NCBI GenBank assembly: GCA_951217055.1
Contig: OX578286.1
Location: forward strand, 29,394,720-29,458,719
Length of the DNA: 64,000 bases
From: Gerris lacustris
Taxonomy: Eukaryota > Arthropoda > Insecta > Hemiptera > Gerridae
Direction: 5' to 3'
The notes beneath the pieces were generated by a model, which saw only the letters and a list, made by a program, of their open reading frames with translations, did not search any database and had not been told where the DNA came from. Of this stretch, positions 1 to 11,900 are shown piece after piece; within the stretch, counting starts at the first letter, position 1; every line of letters begins with the position of its first letter. Made by a program: the position numbers and the translations under genes.

Positions 1-147
1 ATTATTTAAAAAGTTAAGAAAATTCTCCCATTCATTTTACATGGGATTGATAACAAATGATAAGGAAAAGGAACACAACAAACCAAATCGAATAAATTAT
101 CGAAAGCTTACGCCATCTTGTGACGTCATTACTAATCATCTCTATAG
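1..147. mobile_element. End of a long-TIR element copy cut by the window edge
   Basis: This is the right-hand terminal inverted repeat of a third copy of the element that follows. It forms a ~295-bp near-perfect palindrome with 149-295, centred on position 148 (perfect over 131-165). Confidence 0.8.
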
Positions 148-148
148 T

Positions 149-1384
149 CTATAGAGATGATTAGTAATGACGTCACAAGATGGCGTAAGCTTTCGATAAT
201 TTATTCGATTCGGTTTGTTATGTTTCTTCTCCTTATCACCTGTTATCATTCCCGTGTAAAATGAATGGCAGAATTTTCTCAACTTTTTAAATAATTAATT
301 ATTAAATTATTATTAATTTATAAGACTTTTCAACCTTTGAACATTATTATAATAAGTCTATTATAACAATGTAAGATAAGAAAACATTAAAAAATTGCCG
401 TTCTAGTGGTTTACAAAAGTAATATTGTGAGTGTGTTTTATTGTGGTAATACCGTCCGGGTCCGTTCTTATTTATTGTTTATTTTTTAAATCGTTTTTCT
501 ATTTTAGTTTGTATATTATGTCTTCCACCTTCTCGAGCGTTATGAAAATTTCATCTATACTTCATTTTTTTCGGAGGACAAAGCTATTCTATATAATATA
601 TATAAAAGTATGTCAGAGTACTTAAGTAATATTAAATGAATGTATTAAATTAGTTTTTTAATCAAAATTTTAAACAAGTATACATGCGAGGCACTCATAT
701 CTTATATTATTATACTCGTTAATATAGATAACAAAAAATACACAAATAATAATAGTAATTACAGTCTGCTCTTTGTCTCGTCATCGACGTCTTTTTCCTA
801 TGCTGATCAGTGATCTATTGTATAGTATATAATTATGTTCCAACATCGGTTAAATATAATGCACATTGTCAGTAACCAGGAACAAAATATTATTAGCAAA
901 TAATCTTTTATTACCTGGCAGATTAAGTATCACTATATTTCTACAAGTCCTGTACCCTGAGTATACTTCAATTGATTTTCAAAACTTGAGGAACATTTAT
1001 TTTCGGACACACAATATGAACACGAACACACCCTGTGAATTTTTATGGCAACAGGAAATACAAAAAATCAAGTATAAAGATTAATAACGCAAATAGCTTT
1101 TTCGATGTTATGACCCTTCACACAAATACTCATTTTAAATAACTGAAACGAATGTTTTTAATGTTTTCTTTGTTACACTCGTTAAAAAAGACTTGGTACA
1201 ACAATGTTCAAAGGGTGAAAACTCTTATAAATCAATAATAATTTAATAATTAATTATTTAAAAAGTTGAGAAAATTCTCCCATTCATTTTACATGGGTTT
1301 GATAAGAGGTGATAAGAAAAAGGAACATAACAAACACTGAGTTAAATTTTCGAAAGCTTTTGTGACGCACACTAATCATCTCAA
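149..1384. mobile_element. Non-autonomous long-TIR DNA element, copy 1 (~1.24 kb)
   Basis: The inverted ends are about 200 bp (149-350 against 1195-1384). Both outer ends carry GATGATTAGT and a TGACGTCA-like motif. The ~850-bp interior has no convincing coding sequence; its short frames at 431-625 and 866-1084 are not protein-like. The superfamily is not recognised. The junction with the next copy is the short palindrome 1371-1398. Confidence 0.75.
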
Positions 1385-2612
1385 TAGAGATGATTAGTAA
1401 TGACGTCACAAGATGGCGTAAGCTTTCGATTATTTATTCAATTCGGTTTGTTATGTTTCTTTTCCTTATCACCTGTTATCAATCCCGTGTAAAATGAATG
1501 GCAGAATTTTCTCAACTTTTTAAATAATGAATTATTAAATTATTATTAATTTATAAGACTTTTCAACCTTTGAACGTTATTATACTACGTCTATTTTAAC
1601 AATGTAAGATAAGAAAACATTAAAAAATTGCCGTTCTAGTGGTTTAAAAAAGTATTATTGTGAGTGTGTTTTATTGTGGTGATACCGTTCGGGTCCGTTC
1701 TTATTTATTGTTTATTTTTTAAATCGTTTTTCACTTTTTAGTTTGTATATTATGTCTTCCACCTTCTCGAGCGTTATGCAAATTTCATCTATACTTCATT
1801 TTTTTTTGGAGGACAAAGCTATTCTTCGTAAAAGTATGTCAGAGTACTTAAGTAATATTAAATTAATGTATTAAATTAGTTTTTTAATCAAAATTTTAAA
1901 CAAGTATACATGCGAGGCACTCATATCTTATATTATTATACTCGTTAATATAGATAACAAAAAATACACACATAATAATAGTAATAACAGTCTGCTCTTT
2001 GTCTCGTCATCAACGTCATTTTCCTATGCTTGTCAGTAATCTATTGTATAGTATATAATGATGTTCCAACATCGGTTAAATATAATGCACATTGTAAGTA
2101 ACCAGTAACAAAATATTATTAGCAAATAATCTTTTATTACCTGCCAGATTAAGTATCACTATATTTCTACAAGTCCTGTACCCTGAGTATACTTCATTGA
2201 GTTTCAAAACTTGAGGAAAATTTATTTTCGGACACACAATATGAACACGAACACACCCTGTGAATTTTTATGGCAACAGGAAATACAAAAAATCAAGTAT
2301 AAAGATTAATAACTCAAATAGCTTTTTCGATGATATGACTCTTCACACAAATACTCATTTTAAATAACTGAAACGAAAGTTTTTAATGTTTTCTTTGTTA
2401 CACTCGTTAAAAAAGACTTGGTACAACAATGTTCAAAGGGTGAAAACTCTTATAAATCAATAATAATTTAATAATTAATTATTTAAAAAGTTGAGAAAAT
2501 TCTCCCATTCATTTTACATGGGTTTGATAAGAGGTGATAAGAAAAAGGAACATAACAAACATTGAGTTAAATTTTCGAAAGCTTTTGTGACGTCACACTA
2601 ATCATCTCAATA
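1385..2612. mobile_element. Non-autonomous long-TIR DNA element, copy 2 (~1.23 kb)
   Basis: This is a direct copy of 149-1384 with only scattered substitutions and small indels, ending at ...CTAATCATCTCAATA near 2612. It is head-to-tail with copy 1 and shares a 4-5-base junction with it. Confidence 0.75.
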
Positions 2613-3494
2613 AAACGTGACACTTTCTGTATTTTTAATAAATAGAAAATACTGAATTTATCAAGAAGCTACAACCAGAATAGTTTTTACAGTGTCCAGA
2701 GATACTGTAAAGAAGACAAATCCTGTAACAAGGAACAGTTTAAAAAAAAATAAACGAAGTAAATCAGACAGTACGGTACGAAATAGGCCAAATAGTGCAG
2801 ATTGATGTCAAAAGAGAAAACTTTACTAAAGAATGTAAATATTTCCTTAAAATTCACAAAATTTTCCTAGGGCTCCTAGACTCCCCCAACTTCGTCTGAG
2901 AGCTGCAATAGCTCGTCCACCCCTCAAAATTCAATGTCCCATTTTGGACTAAACTTTATATCATGGCCACCCTAAGAAAACATGTTTTTATTGTATTTCA
3001 TACTATTGATTAAATGACATAGTTTATTATAGATTTTAAGTGATATTGCATAATGGCTATTTACTGAAATATTTAATCTACAATGATAAGGAGCACAAAT
3101 TTTATTATAGTTACTATTTCAGTTTTTTTTTTTTTATAAAAATACTTGTGTTCATAGTTTTGTCAACGAACTACACCGTAGGTTTACTTTATTTCATAAC
3201 AAAGTGTTAAAATCAAATTTCACATAAGAGATGCATAAAAACGCTGTTTTGAGAGGTCATATTTTCAAAATTTTCCGGGGGAGGACCCCCTCCCGGAATG
3301 TGTCCCCCCCCCCCCAATAATGTACTGCTGACGACGCCCATGCAATTTATCATAAAAATAAATTCTCCTGATGGGCGGGGAATCGAACCCGGGCTATCTC
3401 CGTCTTGGAGCCCGAAAATTTGTTAAATTTCGTAGAGCAGTGAAATAATGTATAATATTGTTATCTTAATTAATTGTCGTTTGTTTATCCACAG
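2613..3494. other. Intron sequence with repeat fragments
   Basis: 3225-3345 matches part of the hAT-type element at 9256-9688 (CATATTTTCAAAATTTTCCG, then a C-rich run and ACGACGCCCATG). 3360-3420 holds a minus-strand tRNA-like B box (GGGAATCGAACCC), as in a SINE. I see nothing else. Confidence 0.5.
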
Positions 3495-3690
3495 GGAAAA
3501 TGCGATGAAAAGGGTAAGATACAGGGAATGGATATCGATATCTACATAGACTACGGCTACACCAAGATCATGGACGTATACTTCTCGGTTTTGCCTTGTA
3601 TCCAGAACTACTTCGACTCGAGCACGTGGAACATCAGTATATACAATGTATACACTGATAAGACACCCATGCTTATTCTCAGGGGCCCAG
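3495..3690 (+). CDS. Aldehyde oxidase-like exon a (residues 1-66 of the visible part)
   Basis: The exon starts after a TTTATCCACAG acceptor and ends before the donor GTCCGT, leaving one nucleotide that completes a glycine codon in the next exon. It encodes the GKIQGMDIDIYID strand and ends in TPMLILRGPG, which corresponds to the substrate-pocket region with its conserved arginine. Earlier exons must lie before position 1, because 1-2612 is transposon and I see no coding signal in 2613-3494. Confidence 0.9.
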
Positions 3691-5937
3691 GTCCGTAAAA
3701 TTCCATTTATTTGTATGTTAACTATCTTCTAAGAAGAAATAGTACATTACGCGTCGAGTGCGGAAAGTAGCATTTTGCATGCGAGTGTGGAGTTTGCACC
3801 CGAGCGATAGCGAGGATAGTAAAACAACACGAGTAATGCAAAATGCCGTTTTCGCACGAGTTGCGTACCGTACTTTATCTACGATTGTTAGATTTAAGTA
3901 ATAAATACAGAAAAAAATAAACTTGCTGTATGTAAGTTCGTATCTCTCTCTTGATAAAGATGGCATTAATTCTTGAGTTGTATTTTTTGCCGAATTAATT
4001 ATTTCTGGAGGTGTATTATTCTCTACATTTTCGTCAAAGTCACTTGATTCACTTATTGTTTTTCATAAAAACTCGATATAAACAGTTACTTTAATAAAAG
4101 AACAACTAATTAGTTTTGTTAAATGTAAACAAACTCGCTAATCGTGCGTAAAGGTGAAGAATTCCTCTTCTTTACCGCCCTAGGGTGGTAAAGAAGAGGA
4201 ATTCTTCAGAACTATGAAACGCGCATGCGCAATGAATACAAGTACGTAAAGAATCACTTTCTACGCATCTAAACAAAGATACAATGTTTATATTTCGTAT
4301 CAATCGTAGATAAAAAATCATTTTTGTATTAGTATGAAAGATTTTTAAAATAATCGGTCTGAGACAACTCAGACTTACTTTTTCATATAATCTCGGTCCC
4401 AGATCCCAGAAAATATATATTATTATCTCTACAGTCGGATACGTTCCGCTAGGTGTATTATTTAATTTAATGTATTATATTATATTAAGTTAATATATAA
4501 GGTGTCCCTGGTCAGGACCGACAAACTTTGGGATGTGATAGTACAGTTAATTTGGAGTAAAAAAAGTTCTATAAACCATGGTCCTATTCTCATTTGTTTT
4601 ATAGGAATCTTATTTTTTTCTTAGTAAAACATGACTTTGACTTAATAAATTGGTAATACCATTGGAACTAATTAAGCTAAAATGATAAATTATATACCGC
4701 CTGAAAGAGCATGAAAACTTCTTAAAGATAAATATCATTTCAGCTATTAAATTTTATTTGTAGTCACACGATAATTCATTAGAACTTGAAAATAATAAAA
4801 TTTAATTAAAAAAAGAAAATGTTAGAGCTCGTATAACAACTGTATTGTAATAGATAACTGGGTGCAAAACACCTTAAAGTTGACGCCTTTACTAAGCTTT
4901 AAAACGATATTTTTAAATTTAAAATATTGAAACTTAAAGTATCCGAAATATTGACGAAATTCCAAAAAAACATGTCCTACTGTTAGGCTGAGATAGGGTT
5001 GGAGGAATGGGATTTTTTTTCTTTTTCTTTTAAGTTGCTCTAGTAGAATTAGTAGCGTAACTATGGGCCCGCATTGCGGGGGGCCCCCAATACAAACGAC
5101 GAGGAGGCCCCCAGTTCTAAACGCAAGATTTTTTTTTTCTTTTGCTCATCAATTGTGTTTGGTGAGAGGCCCCCAAAAAGTTTTGGCGGGGGGCCCCCGA
5201 TGCCCTAGCTACGCCACTGAGTAGAATAATACTTTAAAGTCATGGACTTAAAGTATTACTAGGCATCGCGTGGCTCTATCATTAAAGCGAGCGTATAGTA
5301 ATAAATATGTATTGAATATTGAAAATATAGATAATCATGAATCATGATGAGTTGATAGATAATGGGTATAGTAGTAGTACAGCGGCTAGTAGTAGGGAAC
5401 CACCCTGCATTCTTACTATTCCTCTAACCACACATTTCCTTTTCAATTATTATAAAAAGTATCTCTTTGCTACAAAAAAAACTACTGCATGTATCAAATT
5501 GAAATTTTGCATGCCTGTTTTAATTGTGCATTAGATGGTGTATATGAAGTATATAAAGTTTTATAAAAATCGTTACGTTAGAACGTAAGATATCGGTAAA
5601 AAGGTTGTTTTCTCTATATTAAACGTTTAGGTCCGCTTTAATAGTTTTAACGATCTTTATTAATTCATAGGGGTGTCGCTGTTGGTTTTACTTAAAAATG
5701 TTATTTGTAAAAAATGTTCGTCTCATCGAATAGATGATGATAGAATCTTTTCCCGTCCTGAAATTCCAATTAAATTTTTGAACCTCTCGTTTACGCGAGC
5801 GTTGCGCGCGAACTCTTGGACGGATCACTCTTTCCAACGAACTTAGCCTGAGTATTTGTAAGAGGATCATGTATACCAAATTTCAACTAAATTGGTCAAC
5901 TTTTACTCAAGTTATCGTCACACGCGTAAACGTTACT

Positions 5938-5969
<32 letters not shown>

Positions 5970-8900
5970 GCATAGTTTGTTGAATGTAAGAAGCTCGCTT
6001 ACGCTCGCTTCAATTAAGTCCGTAGACGCCGAATAAATCGCTGGGCACCTGTCTGAGACTGAAATCGCGTAACATGTCTACTGGTGTGGAATAGGCTGTG
6101 TAGTGCTAGATGAATTTTCGTATAAAAACGAACTTTAATTTTCGTCACAATGCATAGAGCTTGTAATAAGTGCTATTGTTTTATGAATGGATACTAACCT
6201 TTCTCCAGTAAGATGCTCAGTGATGAAAGCACTAACATATTTTATTATACGAAGAATCTACTAATCTACTAATCCGACACCAAAAGTTAATCCTTTTCTT
6301 ATTTTCAGGTTTTATGGAGTCCATTTCAATCATCGAGCAAGTGATCGACCACGCTGCCTTCTTAGCCAAGGTAGATCCGACAGATGCTCGAATCAATAAC
6401 TCAAATGATGATATCATCAATGGATATATCAAGGATTGGAGGAAACAAACCGATTACGATGACAGGAAAAAGGCAATCGACCAGTTCAACACTGTAAGTC
6501 ATTTATATTATTGCTTTTTCATATGAATAGTATAGGGCATAGGGATACATCGAGAGAAAGTATTTTTGTGGATTTAAAAGTTTTGAGTCTCCTTGGGTCA
6601 CCTGAGTGAAAAAAAAAATGTTTTATCAAATGTCTGTCTGCTATCTGAAGTCTTAAGTGGTCTATTCGCCATGGTTTGGAGGTTAACGAGCCAAATTCAT
6701 GACGAATTGACCTTCCATCGGGATGGAAAACATTTGTTCGATTCGCCGCTCACAGAGTTCGCAAACTAGTCTAACCTCGCAAAACTAGTGCAAAACTTTA
6801 GGATAATTTTGGGTCTAATCGGCCGATGGTGCACTCCAACGTTAATATACCGTATCCTTCACAATTTTTTTTAATGAAATATGGAATTTGCGATGTTTGT
6901 GAACCGTCGCAAAACTCAAACTCAAAGTCACAAAGCGTCGCAAAACTAGTGAAAAACTATGGAACCTTTTTGGGTCAAATCTACCCATGGTGCACTCCAG
7001 CGTTATCTTGGTGTGCTTATTTGACTTGTGATTAATCGCAATAAGGAAGCCGTGATATTTGCATCAAATGAGACTTAGCTAAAGCTAGTGCAAATCTTTT
7101 GAATCATTTTGGGTCAAATCGGCCGATGGTGCACTCCAACGTTAATAATATGCAGTAGCCTTTACAATTTGTTTTAATGAAAAATGGAATTTGCTACGTT
7201 TGTGAACTAACGCAAAACTCAATCTCAAAGTCGTAAAGCGTCGCAAAACTAGTGCAAAACTTTGGGACCTTTTTGGGTCAAATCGGCCGATGGTGCACTC
7301 CAGCGTTATCTTGGTGTCACATTTGACTTGTGATTAATCGCAATAAAGAAGCCGTCGCAAAACTCAAACTGAACGTCGCAAACCTTGTGCAAATCTTTTG
7401 AATCATTTTTGGTCAAATTGGCCGATGGTGCACTCCTTAGAGTGCATCTCACAATTTTTTTAAACGAAACATGGAATTTGCGACGTTTGTATACCGTCGT
7501 AAAACTCAGTCTAAACGTCTCAACACGTCGGAAAACTAGTGCAATACATTGAGACCTTCTTGGGTCAAATCGACCGATGGTGCTTTGCAATTATCTTGGT
7601 GTACTTGTGACTTGTGATTAATCACGATAAGGAATGTGTCGTAAATATCAAACTCGACGTCGCAAAACTAGTGCAAAACTTTAGGATCATTTTGGGTCAA
7701 ATCGGCCGATGGTGCAGTCAAGCGTTAACTTAGAGTGCACCGTGCACCTCACAAGTTTTTTAATGAAATATGGAATTTGCGACGTTTGTAAACCGTCGCC
7801 AAATATCTTGTTTCTCAATATAAAATACATTATTTATTGCAATGCTTTTATTTTAATTTTGCCTTAACTCTGCTAAGTACAAATAGTTAGTTACTTTTAA
7901 TTTTGTCTTTTAGCGAATTTTCAAAGAAAATTACGCTATTGCAATGGCTTCAAAATTTTTGTAATGCGAATTTTTGAAAATTTTTTCCATGGAAATCCGT
8001 TTTAGACCATTCTGAATCGATTCCTAAAATTTAACACTTTTTTTTATGTATGTATGTATATATGTATGTATATATGTATGTATATATGTATGTATATATG
8101 TATGTATATATGTATGTATATATGTATATATGTGTCACTCCAGACGATATCTCCCCTTAGGATGCACTTAAAAATTTCAAACAAATTTTAAAATGTCAAT
8201 AATATCAAAAGAAAGGATGAGTTCGTTGGCCAGAATTTTTGGAGTTCATTTAGGGGTCAAATTTTTACAATTAATGGTCAAAAATAGCATAAAAACGTGT
8301 TTTTACTATTTTACCCCCCTTTTATATGAAAATATGATAAAAGTGTACATAACAACAATTATTGTACTCTTAAAGAGCTTTCCAACGACATACATCTTGA
8401 AGGGTAAATACTATTTTGACTTTTGTACCCCGTACCCCTGTGTACCAATTTATTTTTATTTTTTCACCGATTATCATATCCAATAATACGCAGATTTCTT
8501 TGAAAATTCGCTCATTAAGTCATGGTGCATGACTGGACTTTTTTCTAACTCCGCCAGGTATAAGTAGTTAGTATCGAAAAACTTAGCCGTGTGATTCGTT
8601 CCCGTCCCTACCGGGTGTCCCGCGACACCACACGTATTTTTACTTTCTCATATAAAGAGAAAGTATTGTGATGGCGCGAAAATTCGATTTTGAGATTTTG
8701 ACGGATTTACACGTTTTGAATCCAAAAAAGTGGTTTTTAAAAAATGTCTGTCTGTCGTCTGTGCAGACGCCTGGAGCCTAAACTACTGGGCCGATTTTGA
8801 CGAAATTTGCCTTACATGTTCAGAAAAATCATACCCCAAGGTGAAATTGAGAAATGAATTTTAGCTCCAAATTTAGGGGCGCTGCCCCCCCCCCCCCCCC

Positions 8901-11900
8901 CCCCAAACTCTGAAAAAACGTGAAACAAAATTATTTCTCTTAAAAAATTCTAAAATGTAGTCCATTTAAATACGAATCTAACGATATAAGCCGCTTTCCC
9001 AGGAAAAATCTAGTTCCTGAGAAAATAGCTTAAATCGCGGACAGAGATGTAGTGGTTAGAGGGGTTCGATTCCCCGCCCGGGAGAAGTTATTTTTATAGT
9101 AAATTTTGATGAAATGTTCAGTAATAATTAAATGTACGTACGAAAACTAATAAATAGAATACACTTGGCTAAGTAATTATGAACTTGTATATGAGAAAGT
9201 TTTTCTGAGTTGTCTCGGAGAGATTTTTTTAATTTGTTTTTGACATAGTGTGGCTCAGTGGCGTATCCAGGGGGTATTTTTTTTTTAATACATATTTTTA
9301 CATTCACCTCATATTCAATTTCACCTCAGAAATGTATAAAAGCGCTGTTTTTGAAGGGTCATATTTTCAAAATTTTCCGGGGGAGGGCCCCCGGACCCCC
9401 CACCATAAATCCCTCCCGCCAACAATTAACTGCAGACGACGCCCATGACTTACAGTAAGATATTGTACTGCAATAAGCATCAGCATAACATTTTCTAACG
9501 AATACGTTATAAAACAGTTATTGTTACTTGGGCGCGGAGATTTTTTTTTAGGGGGGGGGGCAGCTGCTTTGTTGAATAAGTAGTTCCCTTTTCTTGTTTC
9601 CACTACAAATTCCCCCCCCCCCCCCCCCCCCCAATAAACTGACTTAAAATGTGCCCCCCTCCAGACCTAGCCGCTGGATACGCCACTGGTGTGGCATGCA
9701 ATAAAAGTCCAGGAGATAGCGTGCAAAAAAGTGTCTGACTAACATCAAGCTAGAATTTTGTATACAAGTCAATCTTTTAGCGCCTTTTAAGAATATGTGG
9801 TCAGCTAAGTTCGTCTGCGGGACATAGCTTGGCAATAGGCGTTTGAAAAAAATAAACCGGTGGACAGCGGCCATGTCTCACCAATTATGGTGGACAATGT
9901 GATTTTCATGATCCTGAGTACAGAATTAGTTAGTACGCAAAAAATCAAGTCGAAGTTATTTTCACACTTGATAGGTTAGTTATTCAAATATTACTAAAAA
10001 AAATCAACGTGGTCACCTGTCAAGGGACAAACTAACATCAACTTGATTTTATAATTTCATCAACTTATTTAATAAATCAAGTTGATGTTAGTTTGTCCCT
10101 TGACAGGTGATCACGTTCATTTTTAGTAATATTTGAATAACTAACCTATCAAATGTGAAAATAACATCAACTTAATTTTTGGTCTACTTACTAATTCTGT
10201 ACTCAGGATCATGAAAATCACATTGTCCACCATAATTGGTGAAACATGGCCGCACTCCACCGGTTTGTTTCTTTCAAACGCCTATTGCCAAGCTATGTCC
10301 CGCAGACGAATCTAGTCGACCACATATTCTTAAAAGGCGCTAAAAGATTGACTTGTACACAAAATTCTAGCTTGATGTTAGTCAGACATTTTTTTGCACG
10401 CTATCTCCTGTACTATAATTTTTAATTTAATTTTCATGTAGTTGTTAAAACTCGATATAGCTTAATCCATCATTGATGTCCATGTGAGGAGGGTTATCAA
10501 TTAATAAATATATACTGCAACTTCTGAATGCTATAAACTACACTTGGAACTGCTAATGTCTAAACAACCCATTATCACATACTTAATCGAATTAATCTTA
10601 ATTTATTGTTTGGTTCTAAAAAAAGAAGAATACAGTTTTAACTGCGTTGTTAAACATTTATACTTCGATTGCGTTGATCGATCTTATACTTCGGTTCATT
10701 AACGTGATAATTTGAGTGTCTTTAACGATCTCACTTTCTATTATAATGTGAATGGGAAAGGTTAGTGGAAATGTTAAATGAAGGAAGAGCTTGGGACGAC
10801 ACCATGTATAAATCAGTGGATGTGCCATTAAGTGAAGTGGTTTTGGAGGGGGTCTGTGGGAATGAGATACTGGTCGTCATTTGTGCATTCTATTAGCAAA
10901 CGATTAATAGGGTGGATTCGAAAGTCATTTCCTACTCTTTTTCCATCTCTAAAATGAAATAGTGTTTGGACTTACTCAATCTCTCATTCATGATTGATAT
11001 CTCTCATTCATGATTGATTCTGATTACCATGTCTCGATATAATTGTTCATTAATGTTGGCAGATTTTCATCGAATGAAACTAAACATGTACATTGTACAT
11101 ATAGTTAACATTGTCTGTTAATTAGTATTTTACATAACCATCTCGCATCTTATCACGAACTTTATTGATGTTATGCTTTTCAAATCCATTATTCTCTCAT
11201 TTATTTGTTCTCCCCCTATTTTGCTTCCGAGCTTACCGAAGGCAACGGAAGCAATGTTATAGTGTTCTGAAGAACGAAAACTTTGTTTTATTTGTCTCCG
11301 AATTCAAAAATTCCAAGACAGAAATTTGTTTCAGACATCAGGGAACATTTTTGGTTTCGTATCTGTCACTCGTTTTTTGCGAACCGACATATCTTGAAAA
11401 CCACTCGTTCAATTTTAATTAAATTTGGATAGTAGGTCATAATTAACCCATTGTTGGTCCCATGTAAGTTTCAACCTTCTACGCTCATTACTTTTCCTTC
11501 CACATGCGCAGAAACATACATTAATTACACCTATACCTCTCTGAAAGTACTTATTTTATTTTTAAGTATTTTGGATGGTATGGTATCCATATTTGGATGG
11601 ATTACGAACGGTAACCCAAAGATGGTCCCACTTTAATATCAACTTTCTCTTCTTATTAAATTTGCTAAATTGATGCTTTTCTTCATATAAAAAATCAAAT
11701 AGTCCAGTCAAATGGTAGTTTGGTGGGGGAAAAATTAAATATTCATTTTCTTTTTATGTTTTTTTGGGGTGCTAAAGCCGAATTTCAACTTTGCCCCCTC
11801 TGAAAAAAGTGCGAAAAAAGCTAATTTTTCCAGTTTTTTGCTCTCAGTTTGGAAAATTTGCGCTCTTAGAGAAAAGTTTACCTATACAAAAGTAAACTAC

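Noticed and set aside
2613..3494. Search for a preceding aldehyde oxidase exon
   Set aside because: No open frame with family motifs and splice sites was found; it presumably lies left of the window.
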